Shown: positions 34,088-43,261 of the stretch, piece after piece
How the letters are laid out: each line of letters starts with the position of its first letter
Position numbering within the stretch: position 1 is the stretch's first letter
Source: Desulfarculales bacterium UBA702
GTDB lineage: Bacteria > Desulfobacterota > Syntrophobacteria > Syntrophobacterales > Syntrophobacteraceae
DNA: 64,000 bases
Direction of reading: 5' to 3'
Assembly (NCBI GenBank): GCA_002298165.1
Contig: DBMI01000115.1
Span: 69,823-133,822, forward strand
Program-made: the position numbers and the translations under genes
The notes under the pieces: generated by a model
The model's database searches: none
What the model was told of the DNA's origin: nothing
What the model saw: the letters and a program-made list of their open reading frames with translations, nothing else

Positions 34088-34569
34088 CAGGGATCTCAAG
34101 GCAAAACCCGCTATACAGCTCTGATACAATGGGAATGACCGCCCTTCATTATGTCGCGCCTCCACTTCCTGCAGATGTGGCTGGATACAGAGGGCCTGTT
34201 GCCTAAATAGTTTTTCGAAAATGCTAAGCAAAACTGGATGGTACGAACCTCTTGAACGTTATTCCCGCAGCGCTTCTGGGCGGGAATGACGATGTTCCAA
34301 GCTGAGATCCCGATAAATCATGGAGCGTCGACTACAGCACCCAGTGACATGGCAGCACATTTTTCATCGATCCTACCAAGCTTCTTCCACCATCGACCCG
34401 ATACTTCATTTATGTCTTGTTAGACTGCAATATTTTTGGCACAGTTGACCGATTTTTCTCGAACCAAGGCCAATGCTGGTAAGATTGCCGCCTTTTTTGC
34501 ACTCTCTCAACCACAGCAGTTTAGGGCAGGGATTTTGCGGAGCACGATCCAGGAGGATTCTCGCACGAA
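34088..34569. other. Intergenic region with one inverted repeat
   Basis: This 482-bp stretch separates the sigma-54-driven gene from the glycan cluster. It contains the inverted repeat listed at 34257-34291. I see no convincing gene; the short frames present lack ribosome sites and recognisable sequence. An AGGAGG lies near its right end, 13 nt before the ATG of the GT-C gene, somewhat far for efficient initiation. The glycan-cluster promoter should lie here but could not be placed. Confidence 0.5.
34257..34291. repeat. REP-like inverted repeat
   Basis: The arms CGTTATTCCCGC and GCGGGAATGACG are complementary except for one G-T type mismatch and enclose an 11-nt loop. Elements built on CGTCATTCCCGC...GCGGGAATGACG are common dispersed extragenic palindromes in many bacterial genomes. 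There is no T-run after it, so it is not a simple terminator. Only one copy was seen in the window. Confidence 0.6.
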
Positions 34570-36051
34570 ATGAAGGTTTTTTTTATTCTCGCCGCAGTAA
34601 CGCTCCTGGTTCGGCTGCCATTTTTCTTTCCAGACGTGATAGATCCGGACGAGAGCACTTATATTTTGATGGGGCAAGATGTTTTGGACGGTAATCTCCC
34701 CTACGTGAAGCTTTGGGCTTTCATGCCCCCCCTCTCCATATATTGTTTCACCGCCACAATCATCGCATTCGGCAAATCAATTCCAGGCATCCGCCTGGGT
34801 GGCGCACTTTTCATGCTTCTGGCTGCCTGGTTTGTATACCTTTCGGGACAGAAACTTAAAAATTCCCGCACGGGAGCAATCGCAGCGTTCCTGCTTATTC
34901 TCTATAGCACCATCTCACTCTCGGGTGGAGGTACGACTTCGGAGACGCTTGCAATCGCGCCGCTCACCGGGGCTCTATTTCTATTCCTGAAGGAAAAATT
35001 CCGAACACGCGACTTCTTCTTTGCCGGATTGCTGATTTCGTGCGCCTGCTTGATTCGCCTCAACTTAATCTATTTTGCCCTTGTGAGCGTACCCTTCGTC
35101 TTGTGTGGAAGGTTTATTAAAACAAACACCTCAATGCTGAATGGCGCAGCGGCTTACGCAGCGGGCGGGATCGCTCCTGTCGTCTTCTTTTTTCTGCCTT
35201 ACCTCTATACAGGAAACACAGAGCTTATCGTGACTACACTTTATAGAGCGCCTTTAAGCTATTCGGTATCCCAACTCGGAGCTTATCAAGCGCTCTATAC
35301 TTATCTGGGTCGTTTCTCTGATTTCAAATACCTCTCTCAAAACGTTTTCCTGGCCGCTTTTTTCGTATTTGGCCTTACTCACTTGGCTCTATCGTGGCGC
35401 AATTTTCCCGACGTGACCCGTCATCGCCTCTCGATCTTACTTTTTTTCCTGGCGGCAACAGGCCTCTCGATCCTACGAACCGGTCAAGCCTACGAGCATT
35501 ATCTCGTACAGGTTTTTCCTTTTATTGCTCTAATTGCGGCCTTTGCTTACGATCATTTGCGGAGCTTCAGAATTGGGGTCTTGGTCGCCGTTTCCGCCGC
35601 ACTGCTACTGGTCACTCCGGTATCGGCCGTACTTGACGCATACAGACCGGTGGCATCGCGTGCCATAGCAGGGGAAAGCCTCACCTTCGGTCCTGCTTAC
35701 GAACTCAACGAATACCTAAAAGCTGAAAATTCCGGCAATGCACCTGTCTACTTCATGGAGGGGCACATTGTGCACTGGCTCCAGAATACCAAGCCGCTTG
35801 CAGCCATAGCCACCCACCCGAGCAATATCGGTCGGGAGTACCTCGTCAAGGCATTTCACGGACCCTCTGCCACGGTTGAGTCGGAACTTGCGGAAATACT
35901 TGCCAGAGAGCCCGCCTTTATCGTAAAGCCTGTAGACGTGCGCTATCTCAAACCGCACCCTGCGGCGCTCGAACTCCTGACCGCGAAGCTTTTCAGTGAT
36001 TACGAACTTGTCCGGATAATAGACGATTTGATGGTTTATAAACATTCCTGA
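34570..36051 (+). CDS. GT-C family membrane glycosyltransferase (ArnT/PMT-like)
   Basis: A 493-aa multi-pass inner-membrane protein with about 11 predicted helices. The first periplasmic loop holds the family's catalytic acidic motif in PDVIDPDESTYILMGQ. GT-C enzymes of this type transfer a sugar from a polyprenyl-phosphate carrier to lipid A, protein or glycan on the periplasmic side. A soluble C-terminal segment (residues ~385-493) ends the protein. The next gene, a GtrB-like enzyme that would make the polyprenyl-phosphate sugar donor, follows after 15 nt, which supports this role. The acceptor is unknown. Confidence 0.82.
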   Translation: MKVFFILAAVTLLVRLPFFFPDVIDPDESTYILMGQDVLDGNLPYVKLWAFMPPLSIYCFTATIIAFGKSIPGIRLGGALFMLLAAWFVYLSGQKLKNSRTGAIAAFLLILYSTISLSGGGTTSETLAIAPLTGALFLFLKEKFRTRDFFFAGLLISCACLIRLNLIYFALVSVPFVLCGRFIKTNTSMLNGAAAYAAGGIAPVVFFFLPYLYTGNTELIVTTLYRAPLSYSVSQLGAYQALYTYLGRFSDFKYLSQNVFLAAFFVFGLTHLALSWRNFPDVTRHRLSILLFFLAATGLSILRTGQAYEHYLVQVFPFIALIAAFAYDHLRSFRIGVLVAVSAALLLVTPVSAVLDAYRPVASRAIAGESLTFGPAYELNEYLKAENSGNAPVYFMEGHIVHWLQNTKPLAAIATHPSNIGREYLVKAFHGPSATVESELAEILAREPAFIVKPVDVRYLKPHPAALELLTAKLFSDYELVRIIDDLMVYKHS

Positions 36052-36066
36052 AACTACGGGGCTTTC

Positions 36067-37020
36067 GTGAACACGAACATGGAAAATAACGGTCGCGACG
36101 ACACGGTCGAAATCTCCGCGGCCCTAGCCGTCTACAACGAGGAACAGATTTTACCGGAATTATGTCGCCGGCTTAGCACCGTTCTCCAGAGCCTCGCCGG
36201 CAGCTATGAGATCGTGCTGGTAGACGACGGGAGCAGGGATGGTTCCTGGAAAACGATCGAAGATATTTGCGGAAGAAATCCTAATGTGAAGGGGATCAAG
36301 TTTTCCAGGAATTTCGGGCAGCATGTGGCAATAACAGCGGCATTGGACAATGCCAGAGGCGATTACATCGTTCTCATGGATGCCGACCTGCAGGACCGGC
36401 CCGAAGAGATTCCCAGAATGCTCGAACGGTGCAGGCAGGGTTTTGAGGTGGTCTACGCAAGGCGGCGCTCCCGCGCGGATTCCGCCGGAAAGAAGCTTTC
36501 CAGCAGAATTTTTTACTCTGTCTTCAACAAGCTTAGTTCATTTCATATAAGTCCCGATGTCGGCGTGTTCAGGATTATCACCAGACGTGTCTGCAGTCAG
36601 GTCGTGCTGATGAGAGAGCAGGCAAGGTTTATTCCCGGCCTGATTGACTGGATGGGATTTTCGTCCGACTATATCGATGTAGACCGACCGGAAAGAGGAG
36701 CGGGACAGACCCAGTACACTCTAGCCAAGCTTATGAAGCTCGGAATTGAAACCATCATAGCGTTCTCGAACTTGCCCCTGCGCGCTGCTTCCGGCCTGGG
36801 TTTTATCGTATCTTCACTTAGTTTTCCGCCGGTATTTTATTTCGTTTTGAAATGGCTTTTTCTGGGAGATGCCGCTGCGGGTTGGGCCGGTCTGGTTACC
36901 GGCATGCTGTTTCTTGGCGGAGTCCAGTTGCTGGCAATCGGCATTCTGGGTGAGTATACCGGCAGGATATACATGGACGTGAAGCACCGACCGCTGTATG
37001 TCATAGAAAAAAGGACCTGA
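36067..37020 (+). CDS. Polyprenyl-phosphate glycosyltransferase, GtrB/DPM1-like (GT2)
   Basis: A 317-aa enzyme that transfers a sugar from a nucleotide donor to undecaprenyl phosphate. The GT2 domain has LAVYNEEQILPEL, the metal-binding VLVDDGSRDGSW and VLMDADLQDRPEEIPRML, and DVGVFRIITRR. Two C-terminal transmembrane helices (residues ~235-260 and ~270-295) end with GEYTGRIYMDVKHRPLYVI, as in GtrB, whose product faces a GT-C partner in the membrane. It starts with GTG behind GGGG; an ATG lies four codons later. The spacing of 12-15 nt to both neighbours marks an operon. Confidence 0.9.
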   Translation: MNTNMENNGRDDTVEISAALAVYNEEQILPELCRRLSTVLQSLAGSYEIVLVDDGSRDGSWKTIEDICGRNPNVKGIKFSRNFGQHVAITAALDNARGDYIVLMDADLQDRPEEIPRMLERCRQGFEVVYARRRSRADSAGKKLSSRIFYSVFNKLSSFHISPDVGVFRIITRRVCSQVVLMREQARFIPGLIDWMGFSSDYIDVDRPERGAGQTQYTLAKLMKLGIETIIAFSNLPLRAASGLGFIVSSLSFPPVFYFVLKWLFLGDAAAGWAGLVTGMLFLGGVQLLAIGILGEYTGRIYMDVKHRPLYVIEKRT

Positions 37021-37032
37021 AGAGAGGGTTTC

Positions 37033-37863
37033 ATGTTATTTTGCAAAGGTCTTCCCTGCTACGGCGTGAAAGAAAGTGAAATAGCCACCGGAATCAATTT
37101 CACTGCAGAAAATAATGTCAGGGTTTTCGGCATCGGTGATGAGCCAAAGTCATTTACATTCGGAGACAATGTCTATATTGGCGAAGAGGTGAAAATAATA
37201 GGAAATCGAGTAACCATTCTCGATTATGTAAAGATCCATAATCACACTTTTATCTTTGCCCCCTTTCCGATCACCATAGGATACAACTGCTGGATAGGGC
37301 AGAATGTTATCCTAAACGCCGAAGCTGAGTTAACGATTGGCAACAATGTCTGCATTGCCGCTTACACTCAGTTGTGGACTCATATAAAATTCGGCGATAC
37401 CCTTGAGGGGTGCCGGTTTAATTCCACTAACCCGATGATCATAGAAGATGATGTGTGGATAGCGGGACAATGCGTGGTCGCACCGATTCATGCCCATAAA
37501 AAGAGTATGGCCATGGCGGGTTCGGTGGTGCTTGATGATATGCTGGAAAACAGAATCTATGCTGGCGTACCGGCGGTGGACATAACCCATAAACTGGGGC
37601 CGCAGTTCGAAGATGTAGCGACAGAAACCAAATTTGCCAGGATGAATAAATATCTCGACGATTTTCTGGCCGGAGTTGGAAAAGTACCGAATCATGGACT
37701 AGAAGTGGTCATGGGGTATCCGGAAAACCGCGACCCCGGAAGGACTTATTTCAACGTCTCCGATAGGACTTACACGAAGAGGAACACGGAAATCGAACAA
37801 AAATTCATGCACTACCTTCTGCCGGAAAAGGCAAAGTTTATTCCCTTCAGCGGAGCACATTAA
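37033..37863 (+). CDS. Left-handed beta-helix (hexapeptide-repeat) acyltransferase-like protein
   Basis: A 276-aa protein with hexapeptide repeats across residues ~35-190 (FGDNVYIGEEVKIIG, TIGYNCWIGQNVILNAEAEL, TIGNNVCIAAYTQ, MIIEDDVWIAGQCVVAP), forming the left-handed beta-helix of acetyl- and other acyltransferases. A probable catalytic His is in PIHAHKKS. The C-terminal ~80 residues form an additional helical domain, longer than in simple sugar acetyltransferases. With a 4,6-dehydratase and an aminotransferase just downstream, N-acylation of a dideoxy-amino sugar is a fair inference. A GAGAGGG site precedes ATG. Its stop overlaps the next start by 1 nt. Confidence 0.8.
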   Translation: MLFCKGLPCYGVKESEIATGINFTAENNVRVFGIGDEPKSFTFGDNVYIGEEVKIIGNRVTILDYVKIHNHTFIFAPFPITIGYNCWIGQNVILNAEAELTIGNNVCIAAYTQLWTHIKFGDTLEGCRFNSTNPMIIEDDVWIAGQCVVAPIHAHKKSMAMAGSVVLDDMLENRIYAGVPAVDITHKLGPQFEDVATETKFARMNKYLDDFLAGVGKVPNHGLEVVMGYPENRDPGRTYFNVSDRTYTKRNTEIEQKFMHYLLPEKAKFIPFSGAH

Positions 37864-38891
37864 TGAGAAAACTCCTCGTCACGGGAGGGGCTGGATTCAT
37901 CGGAAGCAACTTCGTCGAATACTGGTTAAACAAGTATAGCGAAGACCGGATTATTATCCTCGATGCACTCACCTATGCCGGTAACCCGCATAATCTGCCC
38001 GCCCTCTTCAAAGAATCTCCACGTGTGGAATTCTGGTACGGCAATGTCAGAAATGATGAGCTTGTGAATACTCTCGTCGGAAAATCCGACTTCGTGGTCC
38101 ACTTCGCCGCGGAATCCCATGTGGCAAGGTCGATTTTCGACAATAAAGAATTTTTCATGACCGACGTTATCGGCACTCAAACAGTTTCCAATGCTGTGCT
38201 CAAGCATATGAACCACGTGGAAAGATTCATCCATATATCAACTTCGGAAGTCTATGGTACCGCCCTCGCCGAGCCAATGACCGAAGAGCACCCTCTCAAT
38301 CCGATGTCTCCATATGCCAGCGCAAAGGCTGGTGCTGACAGGTTGGTCTATTCATACTGGGCCACCTACCAGATCCCAGCCGTGATCGTGCGTCCATTCA
38401 ACCAGTACGGACCGAGGCAGCACCTCGAAAAGGTGATTCCCCGCTTTATTACGAGCGCCCTCAAAAACGAGCCGCTGACCGTGCACGGCGACGGTTCGGC
38501 AAGGCGCGACTGGCTTCATGTGCACGATACCTGCGAAAGGCTCGATGCTTTGATCCATGCGCCTTTAGCGACTGTATGCGGGCAGGTCTTCAACATTGGC
38601 TCCGGATTCGACCTCGACGTGTTGGCCATAGCAAAAAAGGTACTTGCCGCAACCGGCCGCTCCGATGAACTTATTAGATTTGTCGGTGACAGGTTGGGGC
38701 AGGTCCAGCACCATATATCATCAACCGACAAGGTCGCCGGAGTGGTCGATATCAGCCACGGCCGCCCTTTCGATGAAGGATTGGAACAAACCATTAGCTG
38801 GTATGACCAGAACCGGGACTGGTGGAAACCTCTCGAATGGATGAAAGACATCAAGGTAATGACTCGCAATGGCAGGGTTGAACGGCATTGA
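37863..38891 (+). CDS. NDP-sugar 4,6-dehydratase/epimerase (extended SDR)
   Basis: A 342-aa short-chain dehydrogenase of the extended type. Visible are the NAD-binding TGGAGFIGSNFVEYWL at residues ~7-22, HFAAESHVARSI, the catalytic STSEVYGT and the YASAK pair (Tyr and Lys), followed by RPFNQYGPRQHLEKVIPRFI and GDGSARRDWLHVHD. It resembles dTDP-glucose 4,6-dehydratases and UDP-GlcNAc 4,6-dehydratases (RmlB/FlmA-type), producing a 4-keto-6-deoxy sugar for the aminotransferase encoded next. The donor nucleotide cannot be told from sequence. It overlaps both neighbours (1 and 4 nt). Confidence 0.87.
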   Translation: MRKLLVTGGAGFIGSNFVEYWLNKYSEDRIIILDALTYAGNPHNLPALFKESPRVEFWYGNVRNDELVNTLVGKSDFVVHFAAESHVARSIFDNKEFFMTDVIGTQTVSNAVLKHMNHVERFIHISTSEVYGTALAEPMTEEHPLNPMSPYASAKAGADRLVYSYWATYQIPAVIVRPFNQYGPRQHLEKVIPRFITSALKNEPLTVHGDGSARRDWLHVHDTCERLDALIHAPLATVCGQVFNIGSGFDLDVLAIAKKVLAATGRSDELIRFVGDRLGQVQHHISSTDKVAGVVDISHGRPFDEGLEQTISWYDQNRDWWKPLEWMKDIKVMTRNGRVERH

Positions 38892-40012
38892 AAATTGAAT
38901 TTTTCAAACACGGCCTCGGCCGGGATGAAAAAGAAAAAGTCCTGGAATGCCTTGACGGAATCTTTTTGACCACCGGTTCCTATGTAAGTGAGTTCGAAAA
39001 CAATTTCGCCCGCTACACAGGACTGGATTATGCAGTTGGATTGACAAGCTGCACCGCTGCGCTTCATCTTTCGCTTCTGGCCCTGGGGATAGGAAGTGGG
39101 GATGAGGTAATTACCACTCCCATGACATTCATTGCGACCGCGACCGCCGTCATACACACTGGAGCGCGTCCTGTTTTTATCGATGTCGAATCAAATACCG
39201 GTTTGATCGATCCTTTAAAGATCGAGGCGGCGATTACGCCGCGTACCAGGGCGATAATTCCCGTGCATCTCTACGGCCAGATGTGCGACATGAAAAAGAT
39301 CAAGGAAGTCGCTGACAAGCATGATCTTAAGATCATCGAAGACGCCGCCCACTGTATCGAGGGTGAGCGGGAAACAATCAGGCCTGGGCAGCTCGGGGAT
39401 GCGGCCTGTTTCAGCTTTTATGCGACCAAGAACATTACCTGCGGTGAGGGCGGCGCCGTTGCCACCCGGCATGAGGAACTCGGCAGGAGGGTCCTCAGGC
39501 TTCGGCAACACGGCATGTCAAGTGAAGCTGCCGACAGGCACAAGGGCAACTACCGGCACTGGGACATGGTAGAGTGCGGGTGGAAGTACAACATGGACAA
39601 TATTCGCGCCGCGCTGCTTCTGCCTCAGCTCGAAAAAATCGAGTCGAACTGGCAAAAACGTGCCGAACTCTGGGAAAAGTATGCCCGCGCAGTCGAAAAA
39701 ATACCTGGAATAAGCTGCCCCGAAATCGTCCCCAACTCGAAAAGCGCCTTTCACTTGTTTACCATCTGGGTTGACAAAGACAAAAGAGACCATATCCTCC
39801 GGAAACTGGGAGAAAACGGGGTGGGCGCCACGGTAAATTACAGGGCTATACACCTGCTAAGCTATTTTGCCCAAAATTTTGGTTTCGAGCCCGGAGCCTT
39901 TCCCAATGCCGAGCACATCGGAAATTCGACTATATCCCTCCCCTTCTATCCCGGCATGAGTGATTCCGACCTGTCCTACGTGGCTGATACTTTACGGAAG
40001 ATTGTAAACTAA
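38888..40012 (+). CDS. DegT/DnrJ/EryC1/StrS sugar aminotransferase
   Basis: A 374-aa PLP-dependent enzyme that aminates a keto-sugar nucleotide. Family blocks: YAVGLTSCTAALHLSLLALG, the PLP-phosphate region TPMTFIATATAV, DAAHCIEG with the cofactor Asp, and the Schiff-base lysine in SFYATKNITCGEGGAV. The start is TTG, overlapping the dehydratase stop as TTGA. Together with the upstream dehydratase and acyltransferase it forms a module for an N-acylated amino-deoxyhexose of a surface glycan. Confidence 0.92.
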   Translation: MKIEFFKHGLGRDEKEKVLECLDGIFLTTGSYVSEFENNFARYTGLDYAVGLTSCTAALHLSLLALGIGSGDEVITTPMTFIATATAVIHTGARPVFIDVESNTGLIDPLKIEAAITPRTRAIIPVHLYGQMCDMKKIKEVADKHDLKIIEDAAHCIEGERETIRPGQLGDAACFSFYATKNITCGEGGAVATRHEELGRRVLRLRQHGMSSEAADRHKGNYRHWDMVECGWKYNMDNIRAALLLPQLEKIESNWQKRAELWEKYARAVEKIPGISCPEIVPNSKSAFHLFTIWVDKDKRDHILRKLGENGVGATVNYRAIHLLSYFAQNFGFEPGAFPNAEHIGNSTISLPFYPGMSDSDLSYVADTLRKIVN

Positions 40013-40101
40013 TTCCGAATAAGTAGATGTTGGCCGGGCGCTGCTACATTTCCCTGGCGCCTCCCTAACCTTGCAAGAACCTCATTTTCGGCGCCACTCC
40101 T

Positions 40102-42204
40102 ATGAAACCTTCTCTTCTGATCGGCTTTATCGGATTTTTCATTGTTGCGGTCGCTCCCATCCCGGCAACCAGTAACTCTGCATTTGCCGCCGTTTCACAC
40201 CACGACTTGTCGGTTGAGCTTAACCCTGTGTTGCACTCCGCACTTATCCGAGACCATATCTCTATTGATGACTGGGGTGACCGGGAGCTTGCATTCTCGA
40301 TTGCGCCGGGGGCAAATGTTCACTCGGTTTCCATAGGGGGAGCGGCGGCAAGTTATGCTTTCCATTCCGGGAAACTTACCATTTGGCCCGGCCCTTCCTA
40401 CAGCGGGAAAACGGTTGCCGTGGATATCAGCTACCAGGCCATATTCAACGACCAGGTAGAATCGGCTCCAGCCAGCTTTGACAATCCGGGATTCGGTGTC
40501 GAAGGGACGATCTCCGAAAAAGGTGTGTTCCTGCTCTCAGAAGCGGGATGGTACCCCCGAATCGAGGGTCTAAGCTCGTTTAAGATTAAGGTTATTGCTC
40601 CGCGCGGCGTGTATGCCGCAACGGCCGGCGAATTTCTCGGCAATACAGACGAGGAAAACCGAAGCGTATCGTCATGGAAGATTGACGGGCTAAGACATGG
40701 CTTGTCACTCTCGGCTGGAAAATATTCGATCCGATCAGGTGAGGAGGGCAAAATATCCGTTTTCACCTTCTTTTTCCCCGAATCCAACGACCTCTCGGCG
40801 ACCTATATCAATGCCGCATCATCTCATATTGCATTTTACAGTTCTCTCCATGGTCCTTATGCTTTCCCGAAATTTGCCGTCGTAGAGAATTTCTTCCCGA
40901 CAGGATACGGTTTTCCATCATATACGCTGCTCGGTTCGCAGATCCTGCGCCTCCCCTTCATTCCACAAACAAGCCTTCGCCACGAAATTGCGCACTGCTG
41001 GTGGGGAAACGGCGTGCTGGTTGACTACAATGCCGGCAACTGGTGCGAAGGACTCACCACTTACGTTGCTGATTATCTCTCGCGCGAGATCTCCTCGCCA
41101 AAGGAGGGCCAGGATTACCGGCGCCAGATACTAAGGGAGTTCGCTACACTTGCGGCATCCAATGGCGATTTTCCCCTGGTTCGGTTTGCAGCGAGGACCG
41201 ATCCCACCACCAAAGCTGTCGGATATGGAAAGGCTGCATTTGTCTTCCACATGATTCGCAAAAGAATCGGGGATGATTATTTCTGGAATTCCCTAATGCG
41301 TATCTATGCACAGAAATTCCAGATTGTTACGTCCTGGGAGGATTTCAGGAAGCTATTTGTTGCGGAAGGTAAATGGGATCAGGATGAGTCGAACCGGTTT
41401 TTTGATCAATGGCTGCAGCGCGAAGGAGCGCCAAAGCTGAAGCTGCAGAATGTTTCAGCCAAGAAGAGCACAACTGGATGGAAGGTAAACGGGAGCCTCG
41501 TCCAAAACGCGCCGTATTACGATCTTGATGGAATAGTCGCTCTTTTTAGCCCCTCCGGTGAAAGGGTGGACAAGAATATCAAAATAAGCGGCAAGTCATC
41601 ACAATTCTCTATAGACAGCCCCTCTGAGCCACAAAAGCTCGTGTTCGACCCGGATACGGATCTTTTCAGGCTCCTCTACCCTGAAGAAATCCCGGCCACA
41701 GTAAACAGCCTGAAAGGATCAAAAGATCTTGTGGCGGTTATTTCAGCAAGCATTCCGGCCAAAGCCACCGCTGATTTCGAGGTCCTGCTCGCCGGTATGA
41801 ACAAGCCTCATGCTCGGATTGTTTCGGAAAAGGATCTGAACTTGAATCAACTCCGAAATAAGAATGTTCTTTTTTTCGGTTTTCCTCAATCCGACAAGCT
41901 CAGGGGACGGCTTTCCTCGGCTCCGCCCGAACTGAGGATATCAGCCGATACATTTTCATTGGACGATTCAATTTCAAGCAAAACTTCAGACTGCCTTTTC
42001 GTTGTATTTACCGGACCCGAAAATAATCTTACGGGCATGTTTCTGCCTCGGATGGGAGCGGGCAGCGACGCCGTATCAGCCGCTGCACGCAAAATCACCC
42101 ATTACGGCCAATATAGCTATGTCGCCTTCGCAGAGGGGACGAACACCGCAAAAGGGATCTGGATAATCAGCAAGTCGCCGCTCGTCCATGAGTTCAAGCA
42201 ATGA
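40102..42204 (+). CDS. Exported M1-family peptidase-like protein
   Basis: A 700-aa protein with a signal peptide (about residues 1-27). An N-terminal beta-rich domain precedes the gluzincin site: H294-E295-H298 in LRHEIAHCWWG, with the third zinc ligand E316 in NWCEGLTTYVADY. E316 is 18 residues after H298, one fewer than in classic M1 aminopeptidases. The catalytic Tyr region may be GYGKAAFVFHM. The last ~270 residues (from about 440) are non-catalytic and of unknown fold. It probably acts on peptides in the periplasm. It stands apart from the glycan cluster (89-nt gap) but reads in the same direction. Confidence 0.83.
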   Translation: MKPSLLIGFIGFFIVAVAPIPATSNSAFAAVSHHDLSVELNPVLHSALIRDHISIDDWGDRELAFSIAPGANVHSVSIGGAAASYAFHSGKLTIWPGPSYSGKTVAVDISYQAIFNDQVESAPASFDNPGFGVEGTISEKGVFLLSEAGWYPRIEGLSSFKIKVIAPRGVYAATAGEFLGNTDEENRSVSSWKIDGLRHGLSLSAGKYSIRSGEEGKISVFTFFFPESNDLSATYINAASSHIAFYSSLHGPYAFPKFAVVENFFPTGYGFPSYTLLGSQILRLPFIPQTSLRHEIAHCWWGNGVLVDYNAGNWCEGLTTYVADYLSREISSPKEGQDYRRQILREFATLAASNGDFPLVRFAARTDPTTKAVGYGKAAFVFHMIRKRIGDDYFWNSLMRIYAQKFQIVTSWEDFRKLFVAEGKWDQDESNRFFDQWLQREGAPKLKLQNVSAKKSTTGWKVNGSLVQNAPYYDLDGIVALFSPSGERVDKNIKISGKSSQFSIDSPSEPQKLVFDPDTDLFRLLYPEEIPATVNSLKGSKDLVAVISASIPAKATADFEVLLAGMNKPHARIVSEKDLNLNQLRNKNVLFFGFPQSDKLRGRLSSAPPELRISADTFSLDDSISSKTSDCLFVVFTGPENNLTGMFLPRMGAGSDAVSAAARKITHYGQYSYVAFAEGTNTAKGIWIISKSPLVHEFKQ

Positions 42205-42255
42205 AGCATCAACTCACCCAATTTTTAAGCACTAATTTTAAATGAGAGCGCAAGA

Positions 42256-42765
42256 ATGGAGCTGCTAAATTCGATATTCGGTCAGGGGAGCTACGAAGGC
42301 TTCACTCATTTACTGCAAATGTCAGCAAGGGCTGCCCTGGTCTTCGTTACATCGATCTTCATCCTTCGATTCGCGCACAGGAGATTCCTGGGTAAATTTG
42401 CGCCATTCGATATCATTTTAGCCTTTATGATAGGCTCTCTTTTGAGCCGTTCCATAAACGGCAAGGCGCCCGTTTTCGAGACAATAGCGATCGTGTTACT
42501 GATTATCGTATTTCATCATGTGCTTGCAGTACTTTCTCTCAGATTCCCCCGATTCGGACGGGTGACCAGCGGTCAGCCCAGGGAGATAGCGCGTGACGGC
42601 AAGGTTCTAAAAGAGGAAATGGAAAGTTCGCGTATTGGCGAAGAGGACCTGATGGAGGCTCTCAGGCTTCGTGCACATACCCAGGACCTCAGCAGGATTA
42701 AAAATGCATTCATGGAAAGGAATGGCAACATAAGCATAGTTATGGAGGAGCAAGAGAAAAATTAA
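42256..42765 (+). CDS. YetF-like (DUF421) membrane protein
   Basis: A 169-aa inner-membrane protein with three helices in residues ~15-105 and a short cytoplasmic C-terminal domain. The family blocks RFAHRRFLGKFAPFDIILAFMIGSLLSR and GQPREIARDGKVLKEEM are clear, and LMEALRLRAHTQDLSRIKNAFMERNGNISI is the soluble part. YetF proteins have no settled enzymatic role. At 169 aa it is shorter than Bacillus YetF-type proteins, having only the first half of their soluble region. The ATG follows GAGAGC-type sequence. Confidence 0.82.
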   Translation: MELLNSIFGQGSYEGFTHLLQMSARAALVFVTSIFILRFAHRRFLGKFAPFDIILAFMIGSLLSRSINGKAPVFETIAIVLLIIVFHHVLAVLSLRFPRFGRVTSGQPREIARDGKVLKEEMESSRIGEEDLMEALRLRAHTQDLSRIKNAFMERNGNISIVMEEQEKN

Positions 42766-43097
42766 TTATACCTCGCGGTATGGCGGCGTGCAGTTCCGAT
42801 TTCTCCCGATTTCATCAATCCTGTTATCTTCCGCCTCACGGCAGGCGCAATTACGCTATACTTTTCGGATCAAAATGTTATCTATTTACCTACCGAGGCT
42901 TTTCCGAGAATCTCGCAACGGATCGCATACCACAATTACTAGCTGCCAGTAATGCACCGCCGGCCGGAAAAATTCCTCATTCACAATATTGTGGTATCCA
43001 TGCAGTCAGATTTGACTTGCTAATATGCGGTTTTTTTTGATAATTTGGCTCCTCGGAATTAACTTCTACTGAAATAAACAACTCTAGATTCAGTTTT

Positions 43098-43120
43098 GCT
43101 AATTCCGGTTAGCTTTTTTT
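43098..43120 (+). terminator. Intrinsic terminator, possibly regulated
   Basis: The stem GCTAA/TTAGC with loop TTCCGG is followed directly by seven T. The bases TAATTCCG of its 5' arm and loop can instead pair with CGGAATTA at 43054-43061, helped by an inner ACTGAA/TTCAGT pairing (43068-43073 with 43089-43094); that alternative would abolish the terminator. It may simply end the yetF transcript, or act as a switch. Confidence 0.55.
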
Positions 43121-43227
43121 CAGTGCACCAGACTTTCCCTGGCCGAGTTTTTCTCTGCCCAGGACTGTATGGGTTACCCCAGTGAGGTTTCGAGCTGTAT
43201 CGCGGGGATCTCACCAGGCCATCTGCT

Positions 43228-43261
43228 CGCTCACTCCGGAACGGGTGAGCGTATTTTTCTT
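43228..43261 (+). terminator. Terminator-like hairpin directly before the glutamate synthase ribosome site
   Basis: A 9-bp stem, CGCTCACTC with GGGTGAGCG (one T-G pair), is followed by TATTTTTCTT, ending just before AAGGAG and 18 nt before the ATG of the first glutamate synthase gene. An intrinsic terminator in this place can only make sense as an attenuator, unless a promoter lies within it. Confidence 0.6.

Noticed and set aside
34013..34231. 72-codon minus-strand frame after the sigma-54-driven gene
   Set aside because: It overlaps the end of a better-supported gene and has no recognisable sequence.
34438..34460. Possible sigma-54 site beginning TGGCACAGTTG
   Set aside because: The -12 element TTGC is missing at the required distance.
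42780..43040. 86-codon frame in the glutamate synthase leader
   Set aside because: No ribosome site, no family resemblance and a composition like non-coding DNA.
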